A DNA stretch of 64,000 bases from Oscillospiraceae bacterium (GCA_017461565.1 JAFTXQ010000011.1:186001-250000), one strand, 5' to 3'; counted from the stretch's first letter, positions 1 to 7,814 are shown. The notes: generated by a model not told the origin, from the sequence alone. A program made the numbers and translations.

Positions 1-242
1 TTCCAATCATGACGCAGGTTATCCTGTGGGAACTCATCGACAGTATGGAAGTCGAGGAGCAGGATTATTTACAGGTGTTCATGCTTTCTGTTGAAGATGG
101 ACAGCAGAAGATAATTCACGAGCAGGAATGCCCTGAATACTCAAAGGAGCATCTGTTTTCTAGTACAAACCCCATCACAGGCAAGATATTCGTCATTGAC
201 GATGAAACTCACTCAACCATGCTTTTTGCTGAAGAATACTGA
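1..242 (+). CDS. DUF960 family protein, 5' end outside window
   Basis: The frame is open to the first base of the window, so the true start lies upstream; the ATG at 9 is internal. The visible part contains a D-Y-L-Q-V-F segment, an I-I-H-E-Q-E segment and a C-terminal F-V-I-D-D-E-T-H-S-T-M-L-L/F-A-E-E-Y block, which I recognise as DUF960. That small family of unknown function is often carried on Gram-positive mobile elements. It sits 15 bases upstream of the amidoligase gene on the same strand and is probably in the same operon. No function can be assigned. Confidence 0.7.
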   Translation, partial: PIMTQVILWELIDSMEVEEQDYLQVFMLSVEDGQQKIIHEQECPEYSKEHLFSSTNPITGKIFVIDDETHSTMLFAEEY

Positions 243-257
243 TAGGAGGATTACAAA

Positions 258-1367
258 ATGCAAAACGATATTATTTTCTGCGACCGCTGCGGATGCGAGC
301 TTACAAGCGACTCGGCACACTATTTTGATGATGAATATTACTGTTCTGAATGCTTTGAAGAAGAAACTATTGTCTGCTCTTACTGTGGTGATCGTATATT
401 AAGGGACGATAACGCTGGCACCATGAGCATGCCGCTGTGCGATCGTTGCTACGACAACCACTACACCTCTTGTGAGGATTGTGGTCGTATCATTCATCAG
501 GACTATGCCAACTACTACGATGATGACAACTGTCCTTACTGCGACAACTGTTTCAGCCACCGCAACGAAGGTCCTATCCGAGATTACAGCTACAAACCCG
601 ATCCCGAGTTCTTCGGTGAGGGAGATCGATATTTCGGTGTTGAGCTTGAAATCGATGAAGGCGGTAAAATTGGAGACAACGCTCAGGCACTCATCGACCT
701 TGCGAATGTGCTGTCGGAGCACATCTACATCAAATCGGACGGCAGTCTCAACGATGGTATGGAGATAGTAACTCACCCGATGGCACTGGACTATCATCGT
801 TCTACTATGCCGTGGGAGAGGCTCTGCGGCAAGGCTATTCATCTCCGCTACAAGAGCCACAAAACGACTACATGTGGACTTCATGTTCACGTTAATCGAA
901 CAGCCTTTGGCGAGACCCGAGAGGAGCAGGATGAAGCTATCTCTCGGGTTCTTTATTTCGTGGAACATCACTTGGCTGAACTCCTCAAATTCAGCCGCCG
1001 CACCGAGTACGCAATGAACAAATGGGCGGCTCGCTATGGCTACAAGCACGACCCGAAAGAAATCATGGAGAACGCCAAGAAGGGCGGCAACGGTAGATAC
1101 GCCTGCGTAAACATCACCAACTGGAACACCATCGAATTCAGAATGTTCCGCGGCACTCTCAAAGCAAATACTATAATCGCCACTCTGGAGCTGGTTGATA
1201 AGGTGTGTGACCTCGCTCTGTACCTTACCGACAAAGAGATTGCCAATGTCAGCTGGACGACCTTTGTCAAGACGCTCGATGCTACAAAGCATAAGGAACT
1301 GATAGCTTATCTCAAGGAGCGTCAGTTGTATGTAAATGAGCCTGTTGATTTTATGGAGGATGATTAA
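258..1367 (+). CDS. Amidoligase family protein with N-terminal zinc ribbons
   Basis: This 369-residue protein has two parts. Residues 1-100 carry repeated Cys-x-x-Cys pairs (from C8/C11 on), spaced like LIM or treble-clef zinc ribbons. Residues 122-340 match the putative amidoligase family (PF12224, glutamine-synthetase-like fold): Y-F-G-V-E-L-E-I-D, then G-L-H-V-H-V, then I-E-F-R-M-F-R-G-T-L. Enzymes of this fold are predicted to form amide or peptide bonds using ATP. The start has GGAGG at 244-248. The stop is two bases before the glutamine amidotransferase start, which suggests that the partner supplies ammonia. The substrate is unknown; the zinc ribbons may bind it. Family assignment is fairly sure; the reaction is inferred. 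Confidence 0.8.
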   Translation: MQNDIIFCDRCGCELTSDSAHYFDDEYYCSECFEEETIVCSYCGDRILRDDNAGTMSMPLCDRCYDNHYTSCEDCGRIIHQDYANYYDDDNCPYCDNCFSHRNEGPIRDYSYKPDPEFFGEGDRYFGVELEIDEGGKIGDNAQALIDLANVLSEHIYIKSDGSLNDGMEIVTHPMALDYHRSTMPWERLCGKAIHLRYKSHKTTTCGLHVHVNRTAFGETREEQDEAISRVLYFVEHHLAELLKFSRRTEYAMNKWAARYGYKHDPKEIMENAKKGGNGRYACVNITNWNTIEFRMFRGTLKANTIIATLELVDKVCDLALYLTDKEIANVSWTTFVKTLDATKHKELIAYLKERQLYVNEPVDFMEDD

Positions 1368-1369
1368 TT

Positions 1370-2365
1370 ATGTGCGCTATATTCGGTTTGATTGATTACA
1401 GAAACTATTTCACGAAGCACCAACGCGAAAAAGTCTTAAAGGTGCTATCAAAGGAATGCGAGGTCAGAGGCACTGACGCTACTGGTTTCGCATACATCCA
1501 CGAAAACAGGCTGTCTGTTTACAAAAGACCGCTTGCCGCCCATAAGATGAGGCTCCGCCTGCCGTTTGAGAGCAACATCGTCATGGGGCACACTCGCATG
1601 GCTACCCAGGGCAACAAGTTCGAGAACTACAACAATCACCCGTTTTCAGGAAGATGCGGTATGACAGACTTTGCCCTTGCTCATAACGGAGTTCTTCATA
1701 ATGACGAAAAACTCCGCAAAGACCTCAAGTTACCTGGGACTAAAATAGCGATTGACAGCTACATAGCTGTTCAATTGCTTGAACAGAAAGACATCCTCGA
1801 CTTCACGACCATTGCAGAAATGGTGGAACAGCTCGAGGGGTCTTTTACTATTACGGTGCTGGATGTGGCTAAGAACCTCTACTTTGTCAAGGGCGACAAT
1901 CCGCTTGCGCTGTATCACTTTGAGAAGGAGGGGTTCTACATCTACGCGAGCACTGCCGCTATTCTGGATTGTGCATTGATAACACTCGGATTGGTGACTA
2001 AGTTCTACACCGAAATTGATGCTAAGTGCGGAGATATCCTGAGGGTATCACCTGATGGTGAGCTTACATCTGCAAGATTCAATACAGCGAAACTGAATGC
2101 CCTGGATTACTATTACAGCTACCGCCCGTACTGGTGGACACATGCTGAGCCTGAGGATTATGCCGAATGGTTTGAGAGCGCCGCTGTCAAGGAGCTGAAG
2201 CAGTTCGCAAGCTATATAGGAGTATCTGAAAAGGATATCGACCTGCTGTTGGAGTACGGCTACACGGTCGATGATGTGGAAGATCTTCTCTATATTCCTG
2301 AGGGTGTGGAAACCGCGGTTCAGGAAATACTCTGCGAGTATGCTTACTGCGGAGGTGAGTGGTAA
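1370..2365 (+). CDS. Class II glutamine amidotransferase
   Basis: The protein begins M-C, so after methionine removal the N-terminal cysteine is the Ntn nucleophile of class II glutaminases. Further hallmarks are R-G-x-D-x-T/S-G-F (33-40), G-H-T-R (73-76) and H-N-G (106-108). The glutaminase domain covers about residues 1-230. The remaining 100 residues are not a sugar isomerase, asparagine synthetase or PRPP transferase domain, so this is not GlmS, AsnB or PurF. It probably releases ammonia from glutamine for the amidoligase immediately upstream. The stop TAA overlaps the next start codon (TAATG). The C-terminal tail has no recognised homologue. Confidence 0.85.
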   Translation: MCAIFGLIDYRNYFTKHQREKVLKVLSKECEVRGTDATGFAYIHENRLSVYKRPLAAHKMRLRLPFESNIVMGHTRMATQGNKFENYNNHPFSGRCGMTDFALAHNGVLHNDEKLRKDLKLPGTKIAIDSYIAVQLLEQKDILDFTTIAEMVEQLEGSFTITVLDVAKNLYFVKGDNPLALYHFEKEGFYIYASTAAILDCALITLGLVTKFYTEIDAKCGDILRVSPDGELTSARFNTAKLNALDYYYSYRPYWWTHAEPEDYAEWFESAAVKELKQFASYIGVSEKDIDLLLEYGYTVDDVEDLLYIPEGVETAVQEILCEYAYCGGEW

Positions 2366-2922
2366 TGCGGAACTTCGTGTTCGGTTACGCCAGAGTCTCC
2401 ACAGAACAGCAGAATCTCGACCGTCAGATAGATATGCTCGAAAAGTACGGTGTTGACCACATCTACAACGAGAAGATGACTGGTACCAAACGCAACCGTC
2501 CCGAGCTTGAAAAGCTACTGGAACGCCTGACTGAGGGGGACACTGTAGTCATTGAGTCCCTCTCCCGTCTGGGGAGGAGCACGAAAGACCTCATCTGGTT
2601 GATGGAGACATTCAACGGTCGTGGTGTCAATCTTGTTTCACTCAAGGAATCCATTGACACCACGAGCAGTACGGGTAAGCTCTTATTTACACTGATGTCT
2701 GCACTGGCTCAGTTTGAACGTGATGTCCTCGCTGATAGGACAAAAGAAGGTCTTGCCGCTGCTAGAGCGAGAGGACGCAAGGGTGGGAGACCTTCCATTG
2801 ACAAAGATGCAGTAAAAAGAGCTATGAGGCTTTACAAAACTAAGGAATACTCCGTAAAAGAGATAACCGAGCTTACAGGGGTAAAGGCATCTACCCTGTA
2901 CAAAAATCTCCGTTCTTCATAA
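2365..2922 (+). CDS. Serine recombinase (resolvase/invertase type)
   Basis: This 185-residue protein has the catalytic N-terminal domain G-Y-A-R-V-S-T (nucleophile Ser12), the L-S-R-L-G-R-S arginine motif and the A-x-x-E-R-D-V-L segment before helix E. A short C-terminal helix-turn-helix (about 140-182) follows. Length and layout are those of small resolvases and invertases, not of large serine integrases. I chose ATG 2365 over an in-frame GTG at 2359: GGAGG at 2351-2355 is 9 bases from the ATG and too close to the GTG. It is translationally coupled to the amidotransferase. It probably acts on nearby palindromic sites downstream. Confidence 0.93.
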   Translation: MRNFVFGYARVSTEQQNLDRQIDMLEKYGVDHIYNEKMTGTKRNRPELEKLLERLTEGDTVVIESLSRLGRSTKDLIWLMETFNGRGVNLVSLKESIDTTSSTGKLLFTLMSALAQFERDVLADRTKEGLAAARARGRKGGRPSIDKDAVKRAMRLYKTKEYSVKEITELTGVKASTLYKNLRSS

Positions 2923-2968
2923 AACGGTGGTTTTTCGCACATAGATTTTCGCAGAAGTTTTCGCACAA

Positions 2969-3010
2969 ATTCACCCCTGAAATCTCGCTAATTTCAGGGG
3001 TGAATTTTTT
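2969..3010 (+). terminator. Intrinsic terminator after recombinase gene
   Basis: A perfect 15-bp stem (2969-2983 with 2991-3005) and a 7-nt loop are followed by a run of T ending at 3010. It ends the DUF960-amidoligase-amidotransferase-recombinase operon. Confidence 0.9.
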
Positions 3011-3036
3011 GTTTGAAAAACGTTCGTTTTTCAAAC
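3011..3036. repeat. Perfect 26-bp palindrome, candidate recombination site or operator
   Basis: GTTTGAAAAACG at 3011-3022 is the exact reverse complement of 3025-3036, with a central TT. Twelve-base arms around a central dinucleotide fit the architecture of a serine-recombinase crossover site. It could also be a protein operator or a second hairpin of the terminator. Confidence 0.5.
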
Positions 3037-3090
3037 ACATCTTCTCCAAACAGCTAATCCATACCATACACAAATATAGACAAAACACCA

Positions 3091-3117
3091 TGTTATGTTT
3101 ATTTCTATAAACATTAT
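3091..3117. repeat. Inverted-repeat site, copy 1 of an opposed pair
   Basis: TGTTATGTTTA, a 4-base spacer and TATAAACATTAT. The two halves are themselves an imperfect inverted repeat with half-site T-A/T-A-T-G-T-T-T-A. The whole block recurs in reverse orientation at 3155-3182. It probably binds a dimeric protein such as the recombinase or the excisionase-like protein encoded alongside. Confidence 0.6.
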
Positions 3118-3154
3118 CGACATTTATCAACCGTAAAATATTAAAGAGACCTCT

Positions 3155-3182
3155 ATAATGTTTATAACACCTAAACATAACA
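3155..3182. repeat. Inverted-repeat site, copy 2 of an opposed pair
   Basis: ATAATGTTTATA, a 5-base spacer and TAAACATAACA. This matches the reverse complement of 3091-3117 at every arm position; only the spacer differs. It lies directly upstream of the ribosome binding site of the small excisionase-type gene, so binding here could also repress that gene. Confidence 0.6.
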
Positions 3183-3208
3183 GTAAAAACTGAAAGGAGG
3201 CTCTGAAT

Positions 3209-3385
3209 ATGTTTGAGGACTATAATGATATGGTGACTGTCGAGGAACTATGTTATATGCTTCGTATTGGCAGGAACAAAGCTTACGATCTGCTTCGGAG
3301 CGGTAGGATAAAGGCTTTCCGCGATGGCAGACTATGGATGATACCTAAAATAGCAGTGATTGAATACATCACAGATCACCGATAA
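3209..3385 (+). CDS. Small excisionase-type helix-turn-helix protein
   Basis: This 58-residue protein reads T-V-E-E-L-C-Y-M-L-R-I-G-R-N-K-A-Y-D-L-L, then R-S-G-R-I-K-A-F-R-D-G-R, then W-M-I-P-K, then I-x-E-Y-I. It is a typical MerR-like winged helix of the excisionase (HTH_17) family. AAAGGAGG at 3193-3200 precedes the ATG at 3209. Such proteins direct excision of integrated elements or regulate their genes. No tyrosine integrase is visible in the window, so it may work with the serine recombinase or be a leftover. The paired inverted repeats upstream are its likely targets. Confidence 0.85.
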   Translation: MFEDYNDMVTVEELCYMLRIGRNKAYDLLRSGRIKAFRDGRLWMIPKIAVIEYITDHR

Positions 3386-3425
3386 AAAAGCAGTGTCTGA
3401 TAGCTTGACCGCTATCAGACATTTT
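3384..3425. terminator. Bidirectional terminator between excisionase-like gene and helicase fragment
   Basis: TGTCTGATAGC (3394-3404) pairs perfectly with 3411-3421 across a 6-base loop. T follows on the plus strand and an A-run (3384-3389) gives a U-run on the minus strand, so it can serve both convergent genes. Confidence 0.85.
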
Positions 3426-3438
3426 GCTGCCAAAACAA

Positions 3439-4062
3439 CTAAGTGGTTTCAAGTTCTTCCTTCATTACAAATTGCATCGCAAGGTATCTGGAATACACAT
3501 ACACTGTACAATCGTTTGACAGAAGCCTTGCTCTGCCAATTGCCTGTTCCAGCTGACTTTCTATCATATAGAGCTGTATCTCTCTAAGAAGCTCGTTTTT
3601 ATAGGTCATCATGCAGAGTGACAGTCCATTACGCACTATCCGCCTTGTGGTAAATTTGTCATTTGTTTTTTCACATCCAAGCGCTCTTGCAGTCAGCTTT
3701 ATTACAGAGTCCGACAAGTGAGGTGTTCCGATTACTGCAATATCTTGTCCCTCAAAGCGATTTGTGCCCAGTGCCGCTCCAAAGTGCATTTTCCTATGAG
3801 ACGGAAGCTGAATATTGCTCTCATATTTCATAAACGTTATTGCGGCGCAATCAGGATGGTTTTCCATTATATCCGCAAACTTTTCGTCAGTATCGTCCTG
3901 AAAATAGGTCCTGCTGTAGCATTCATCAAAATCCTGTATAACTGCACCAAGATACTTAACCTGTGGGATATCAACGAAATTCAACGCTCCAAAGAGACTG
4001 CGACATACTGTTTCATTAGCTGTGACTGATAACATTATGAGCTTACGGAAAGACTGGTGCGA
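3439..4062 (-). pseudogene. C-terminal fragment of a DEAD/DEAH-type helicase
   Basis: The frame is open from 4062 down to the stop at 3439 and reads L-S-V-T-A-N-E (resembling helicase motif III, S-A-T) near its start. Towards the end it has Q-A-I-G-R-A-R-L, resembling motif VI (Q-x-x-G-R-x-x-R). It is therefore the second half of a superfamily 2 helicase or a related replication protein. The ATPase half with Walker motifs is absent. There is no proper start: the only methionine, at 4035, has no ribosome binding site and lies inside the conserved motif. The break abuts the opposite-strand ATPase gene at about 4037-4062, suggesting a deletion or rearrangement junction. Confidence 0.6.
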
Positions 4063-5320
4063 TCAAAAAGGTAAACCCAGCTCCCCTGTTATTCTGGTTG
4101 ACAGAAAGATCAACCGGAACGGCTGCGTCTATCTTTTTGATGAAACATTGGCATATATGTGTAAAAAGCTTGGGATAAAGCCATTTTCAATGAAGAAAAA
4201 ACTCAACGATGCCAATATGCTGAACAACAGCAATCGCCTAGTAACCACTGTCAATGTTAACGACACTACCTCGTCGGCAATCTCTATAAAGCTGAACAGA
4301 CTGATACCGCCCGGGATGATATATCTGCAAACCGACAAATTCCACGAGAACAGACCGCAACTAATGATCCCGCTGGGAGTAAACAACGAAACGACTACAA
4401 TATACCACGCTATCCTGCCGGAAAAGAACGCACACTGTCTTGTAGAGGGTAACTCCGGCAGCGGCAAATCGGTACTGCTGGCTCAATATGCCAGAGGTGC
4501 AGCTTCACAGGGCTGCGAGGTCGTTTTCATCTCCTCAGAGGACTCTGTAAACACTAATCTCTCTGACAGCGAGGTGTTCACTGATATTCTGCTTGAACGA
4601 CCGCCTGAAACCTTTACAGTATCATACATTGCAAGGAAGATAAGCGGTAAACTGACAGAAAGGGAGAACAGACATGTTGATGAATGGCTGCTTGGCGGCA
4701 AGCCAAAGGAATTCTACCATATCGAAGAATGTGTTGACTATATGCTGCAATCCCTTGAGGAAAGTGAAGAAACCTCACGCATCAGAACCACACTTGAAGA
4801 CACAAAGACCGACGGCAATATCACAGGTAAGATCTGCTGGGATATGTCCTGTGCGAGCGGATTAATATCCAGAATCGCAGTACCTTCCGATGAGATCGAA
4901 AGGATAGACGATATTGTCAGAGAGCTGTATAATTACAAGCTCAAACACAGCAACAAACACTGTATTGTAATTCTGGACGAGTTTCAGGATATGAACATGG
5001 AGGAGAAAGCTCCTATCATCAGCCTGCTGATGAAAAAAGGCCGCAAGCTGAACATCTCAGTTGTGCTCGCTACGCAGTTTATCACCGCAGGAATAGCACA
5101 GAATATCCATTCCGCCGTAAATCTATGCCCACAGAAGATATCATTCTCTCCCGCAAACAGGAACAATACCATTACTCGAATGGGACTGGCAGAGGATGAG
5201 CGAACTCTGCTTTCCGACCTCGGCGTCGGTGAGTGCATTGCAAAGGGCTGTGATTTTGCAACAGACAAGGATTTCTGCAGAGATGCAGTAAAGATGAAGG
5301 TCTTCTACAAGGAGCAATAA
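4037..5320 (+). CDS. HerA/FtsK-like ATPase, probably truncated at the N-terminus
   Basis: The protein of about 427 residues has Walker A G-N-S-G-S-G-K-S near residue 142 and a Walker B-like I-V-I-L-D-E-F near residue 313. A later A-T-Q-F resembles the sensor of DNA-pumping ATPases (HerA, FtsK, conjugation coupling proteins). Its role was probably DNA translocation in conjugation or defence. Neither ATG 4037 nor GTG 4022 has a convincing ribosome binding site. The frame stays open upstream and overlaps the helicase fragment on the other strand. I therefore think the real N-terminus was lost at a rearrangement and expression is doubtful. Confidence 0.6.
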   Translation: MSLRKDWCDQKGKPSSPVILVDRKINRNGCVYLFDETLAYMCKKLGIKPFSMKKKLNDANMLNNSNRLVTTVNVNDTTSSAISIKLNRLIPPGMIYLQTDKFHENRPQLMIPLGVNNETTTIYHAILPEKNAHCLVEGNSGSGKSVLLAQYARGAASQGCEVVFISSEDSVNTNLSDSEVFTDILLERPPETFTVSYIARKISGKLTERENRHVDEWLLGGKPKEFYHIEECVDYMLQSLEESEETSRIRTTLEDTKTDGNITGKICWDMSCASGLISRIAVPSDEIERIDDIVRELYNYKLKHSNKHCIVILDEFQDMNMEEKAPIISLLMKKGRKLNISVVLATQFITAGIAQNIHSAVNLCPQKISFSPANRNNTITRMGLAEDERTLLSDLGVGECIAKGCDFATDKDFCRDAVKMKVFYKEQ

Positions 5321-5735
5321 TTCCCCGTAGTACAGCAAATTACAATGATATATTATTGTAATGACCGCGTATCATCAGCCGTCTTACGGAAATAATATCC
5401 ATGATATGCGGCCGCTGTCTATGAATCAGACTATCTTTTCGGAGAAGCTGAACACTCGGCAATACCGCACAAAGACCACTTATGAGTTTTGTACACATCT
5501 TGCTTGCATATTTTCCGTCATGCAGCACAATTCGTCCTAGCAAGGCGACAGCCTTGCGTCGTTCTCTTTGTACTACCTGACGTAAAATCTGACTTCGCAA
5601 TCTGCGCACAATCTCTGTGCAGTATTGCCATATTTATCGCACCGCAAAAAGGTGCTTCGACATCATGCCTACCGTCAAGGGTCAGCACGGGATATTGTGC
5701 TGTCGGCAAATACATAACGAAAGGAGGGCGCCGAC
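5321..5735. other. 415-base non-coding stretch within the accessory region
   Basis: I see no supportable gene. The stretch contains a palindrome TTACAAT-N8-ATTGTAA at 5340-5361, a hairpin GCAAGGC-gaca-GCCTTGC around 5540-5557, and a CGTCTTACGG block near 5381 that recurs near 7159. Short open frames on both strands look like chance. It could hold a regulatory or transfer-origin sequence. Confidence 0.4.
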
Positions 5736-5990
5736 GTGAGAGTTGATGTCAATGAGAGTAAGAAGATAGTATTGCTGTGGAAGTCCACAGCGGAAGCAGA
5801 TACACCCGTTACCGAGGAGATTCAGGAGCAGCTTGACAGTTACAGGAGCAGGAAGTTCCGCATAATCGTCATGCGTTCGGGCAATGAAGATCTGTTTGAA
5901 CCCACGCTGGCGCTTTTACTGAAGAATAGAATGAAAAAGGCAATGGAAGAAGCGACGGCGGAGTACAAGGCGGCTAAGGAGGCTGTCTGA
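5736..5990 (+). CDS. Small conserved-looking protein of unknown function
   Basis: This 84-residue protein starts with GTG 5736, supported by AAAGGAGG at 5720-5727. The first 60 residues alternate beta-like and polar segments and end in R-I-I-V-M-R-S-G-N-E-D-L. The C-terminus is a charged helix (K-N-R-M-K-K-A-M-E-E-A) that may form a coiled coil. No domain is recognised. It is the last gene before the structured repeat and may belong to the mobile element. Confidence 0.65.
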   Translation: MRVDVNESKKIVLLWKSTAEADTPVTEEIQEQLDSYRSRKFRIIVMRSGNEDLFEPTLALLLKNRMKKAMEEATAEYKAAKEAV

Positions 5991-6004
5991 CTCCATCACT
6001 ATCT

Positions 6005-6121
6005 ATCATGCGAACGAGAAAGTGCCAGATACTAGGAAAGCACCGAACAGCTAGGCTTTGTGTCTGCTGTTTGATGGTTGACGACGCAGATGGTGCTTTA
6101 TCGTTCGCATGATTATTTTTT
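6005..6121 (+). ncRNA. Structured repeat, copy A; candidate small RNA or hairpin element
   Basis: A perfect 13-bp outer stem (6005-6017 with 6101-6113) is followed by a T-run to 6121, as in a terminated small RNA. Inside, AAAGTGCC (6019-6026) pairs with GGTGCTTT (6092-6099). A hairpin AACAGC-T-AGGC-TTTGT-GTCT-GCTGTT occupies 6046-6071. The internal segments CCAGATACTAGG and GACGACGCAGATGG are shared with copy B at 45976-46079, whose stems differ in sequence but still pair. The plus orientation is preferred only because of the T-run. Confidence 0.6.
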
Positions 6122-6124
6122 CTC

Positions 6125-6153
6125 TTGATTTATTGGGATATCTATGATACAAT
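6125..6153 (+). promoter_or_regulatory. Sigma-A-type promoter for the 309-residue protein gene
   Basis: TTGATT (6125-6130), a 17-base spacer and TACAAT (6148-6153), 38 bases before the start codon. Confidence 0.7.
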
Positions 6154-6190
6154 GTTATCAGATATTACATCAATATAAAGGAGTTGCTTT

Positions 6191-7120
6191 ATGTATACAG
6201 AAAAAGAGGAAAAGTATTATTGCAGCTTGAATCAGAAAAAGCTTATGAAACTGTCAGACAAGGAACTGGTTAAGGCTGTCCATATCAGAAAAGAGATAGA
6301 AGCCGTAAAGCAGATGAAAGCAGATGTCGGCTATGATGAGATCCGCAGGCAGAGATCCGACCCTGAAATGACAGTTGATGCTGTGTATTATTTTTATTCC
6401 TCGGTTATCGAGCATCCAAAGCTCGACATAGAGGAGCTTGGTATGTATTACTTATTAGCAGGTTACACGAGAGAATACTATGTCCCCTATCTGAGCGATT
6501 CTCTCACAAATATAAAAGCTGATGAATACAAGGCGGTATTCGACAACTTTATCCGCAACAACAATATAGATGTCAATGATCTGTCACGATTCCCCAAAGA
6601 GACAGATTTCGATTTTTACAAAAAAGCAAAGGATTTTGATTTCTCTGCCACAGATGAAAAGCTGCGCAGTATGACGGGACTTATCGAGCTGCTCGCGCAA
6701 TATATACGGGAGAACATTGCCTGCTTTGCGGAAGAAGCAGCTCCTGCAAAACCGAAAAAGCCGAGTATTATAGAAACGCAGAAAAAGAAAACACTCATCA
6801 GAGATTTGCTGAAGCAGGTACTGACAGCCCTGCATGAAAAGCGATTTGAGGATGTTGTAGCTCTTGTGACGGAAAGCACTCTGAACGCCGATGATATTGA
6901 GGAATGTGTACAGGGAACCGTAGTGGACAACGAGTTTAACACCATAGATAAATACATAGCCAAAAATGTTGAGGAGCTTTATGTAGAAGGAAACCGCACT
7001 TGCATTGGTTACTACCTCACTGCTGACGGCAATAATGATCTTCCTATGTATCTGACAATTGATCTTATAGAAAATGATGATGGGACGATGAGCTCAATCC
7101 TTGATATTGAGCCGGACTAA
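6191..7120 (+). CDS. Protein of unknown function
   Basis: This 309-residue soluble protein has AAAGGAG just upstream of ATG 6191 and its own promoter. It is rich in charged helices. A helical region (residues 1-185) and a C-terminal region (195-309) are joined by a Lys/Pro-rich linker (A-P-A-K-P-K-K-P). The C-terminal part ends in a strand-rich Y-L-T-I-D-L-I-E-N-D-D-G. I do not recognise a family. There is no signal peptide or membrane segment. It is the last gene of the accessory-looking stretch before spoVT. Confidence 0.7.
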   Translation: MYTEKEEKYYCSLNQKKLMKLSDKELVKAVHIRKEIEAVKQMKADVGYDEIRRQRSDPEMTVDAVYYFYSSVIEHPKLDIEELGMYYLLAGYTREYYVPYLSDSLTNIKADEYKAVFDNFIRNNNIDVNDLSRFPKETDFDFYKKAKDFDFSATDEKLRSMTGLIELLAQYIRENIACFAEEAAPAKPKKPSIIETQKKKTLIRDLLKQVLTALHEKRFEDVVALVTESTLNADDIEECVQGTVVDNEFNTIDKYIAKNVEELYVEGNRTCIGYYLTADGNNDLPMYLTIDLIENDDGTMSSILDIEPD

Positions 7121-7224
7121 ATCTCAATTGAAATTTGTCGAAACAATGAATAAATTCCCGTCTTACGGTAACAATATCTGTGCAGACATAAAAACAACTT
7201 TTTCTATGAAAGGAATTGTGATAT

Positions 7225-7767
7225 ATGAAAGCTACAGGAATCGTCCGCAGGATCGATGACCTCGGACGTATCGTTATCCCTAAGGAGATACGCAGAACTA
7301 TGCGCATCCGTGAGGGCGACCCTCTTGAGATATACACCAGCCCTGACGGAGAGGTGATCTTCCGTAAATATTCACCCGTTGGCGAGATATCAGGAACTGC
7401 ATCGCAATATGCCGATGTTCTGTCAAAGGTCGGCGGATGTCCTGCTGTCATCTGTGACAGAGACCATGTTATCGCAGTATCAGGTATGTCGAAAAAAGAG
7501 GTCATAGAACGCCGTGTTTCAGGCTCACTCGAGGATCTTATCGAACAGCGAAAGACTCACATCTACAAAAGCCGTGAGGACAAGCGCCTCAATCCTATTG
7601 AAGGCATCGACAGATATGCGATCGCCTGTGCGCCTATCCTCTCACAGGGAGATGTGAACGGCGCCGTAATAATGCTGTCAGCCGACAACAATGAGTTCGC
7701 AACAGGCGAACAAAGCGCCCTTGTGCAGGCGGCTGCTATGTATTTCGGAAAGCAGATGGAAGAATAA
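7225..7767 (+). CDS. spoVT: Stage V sporulation protein T, AbrB-type regulator
   Basis: At 180 residues it matches SpoVT in length and in its opening, M-K-A-T-G-I-V-R-R-I-D-D-L-G-R-I-V-I-P-K-E. That is the swapped-hairpin AbrB DNA-binding domain (1-50). A GAF-like domain (about 55-175) with C-P-A-V-I-C-D-R-D and A-V-S-G follows. SpoVT tunes SigG-dependent genes in the forespore in Bacillus. ATG 7225 has AAAGGAATTG upstream. It stands alone, and a bidirectional terminator separates it from the convergent cotH gene. Confidence 0.96.
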   Translation: MKATGIVRRIDDLGRIVIPKEIRRTMRIREGDPLEIYTSPDGEVIFRKYSPVGEISGTASQYADVLSKVGGCPAVICDRDHVIAVSGMSKKEVIERRVSGSLEDLIEQRKTHIYKSREDKRLNPIEGIDRYAIACAPILSQGDVNGAVIMLSADNNEFATGEQSALVQAAAMYFGKQMEE

Positions 7768-7769
7768 AA

Positions 7770-7801
7770 ATACTCCTCAGGCAACCTGTCCTGAGGAGTA
7801 T
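7770..7801. terminator. Bidirectional terminator between spoVT and cotH
   Basis: A 12-bp perfect stem (7770-7781 with 7790-7801) and 8-base loop lie between convergent genes. An A-run before and T/C after allow use in both directions. Confidence 0.8.
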
Positions 7802-7814
7802 CTTCTTGCATTGC

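Noticed and set aside
5489-5746. Open frame of 85 codons in the accessory non-coding stretch
   Set aside because: It has no ribosome binding site, passes through a hairpin and overlaps the better supported GTG start at 5736 in another frame.
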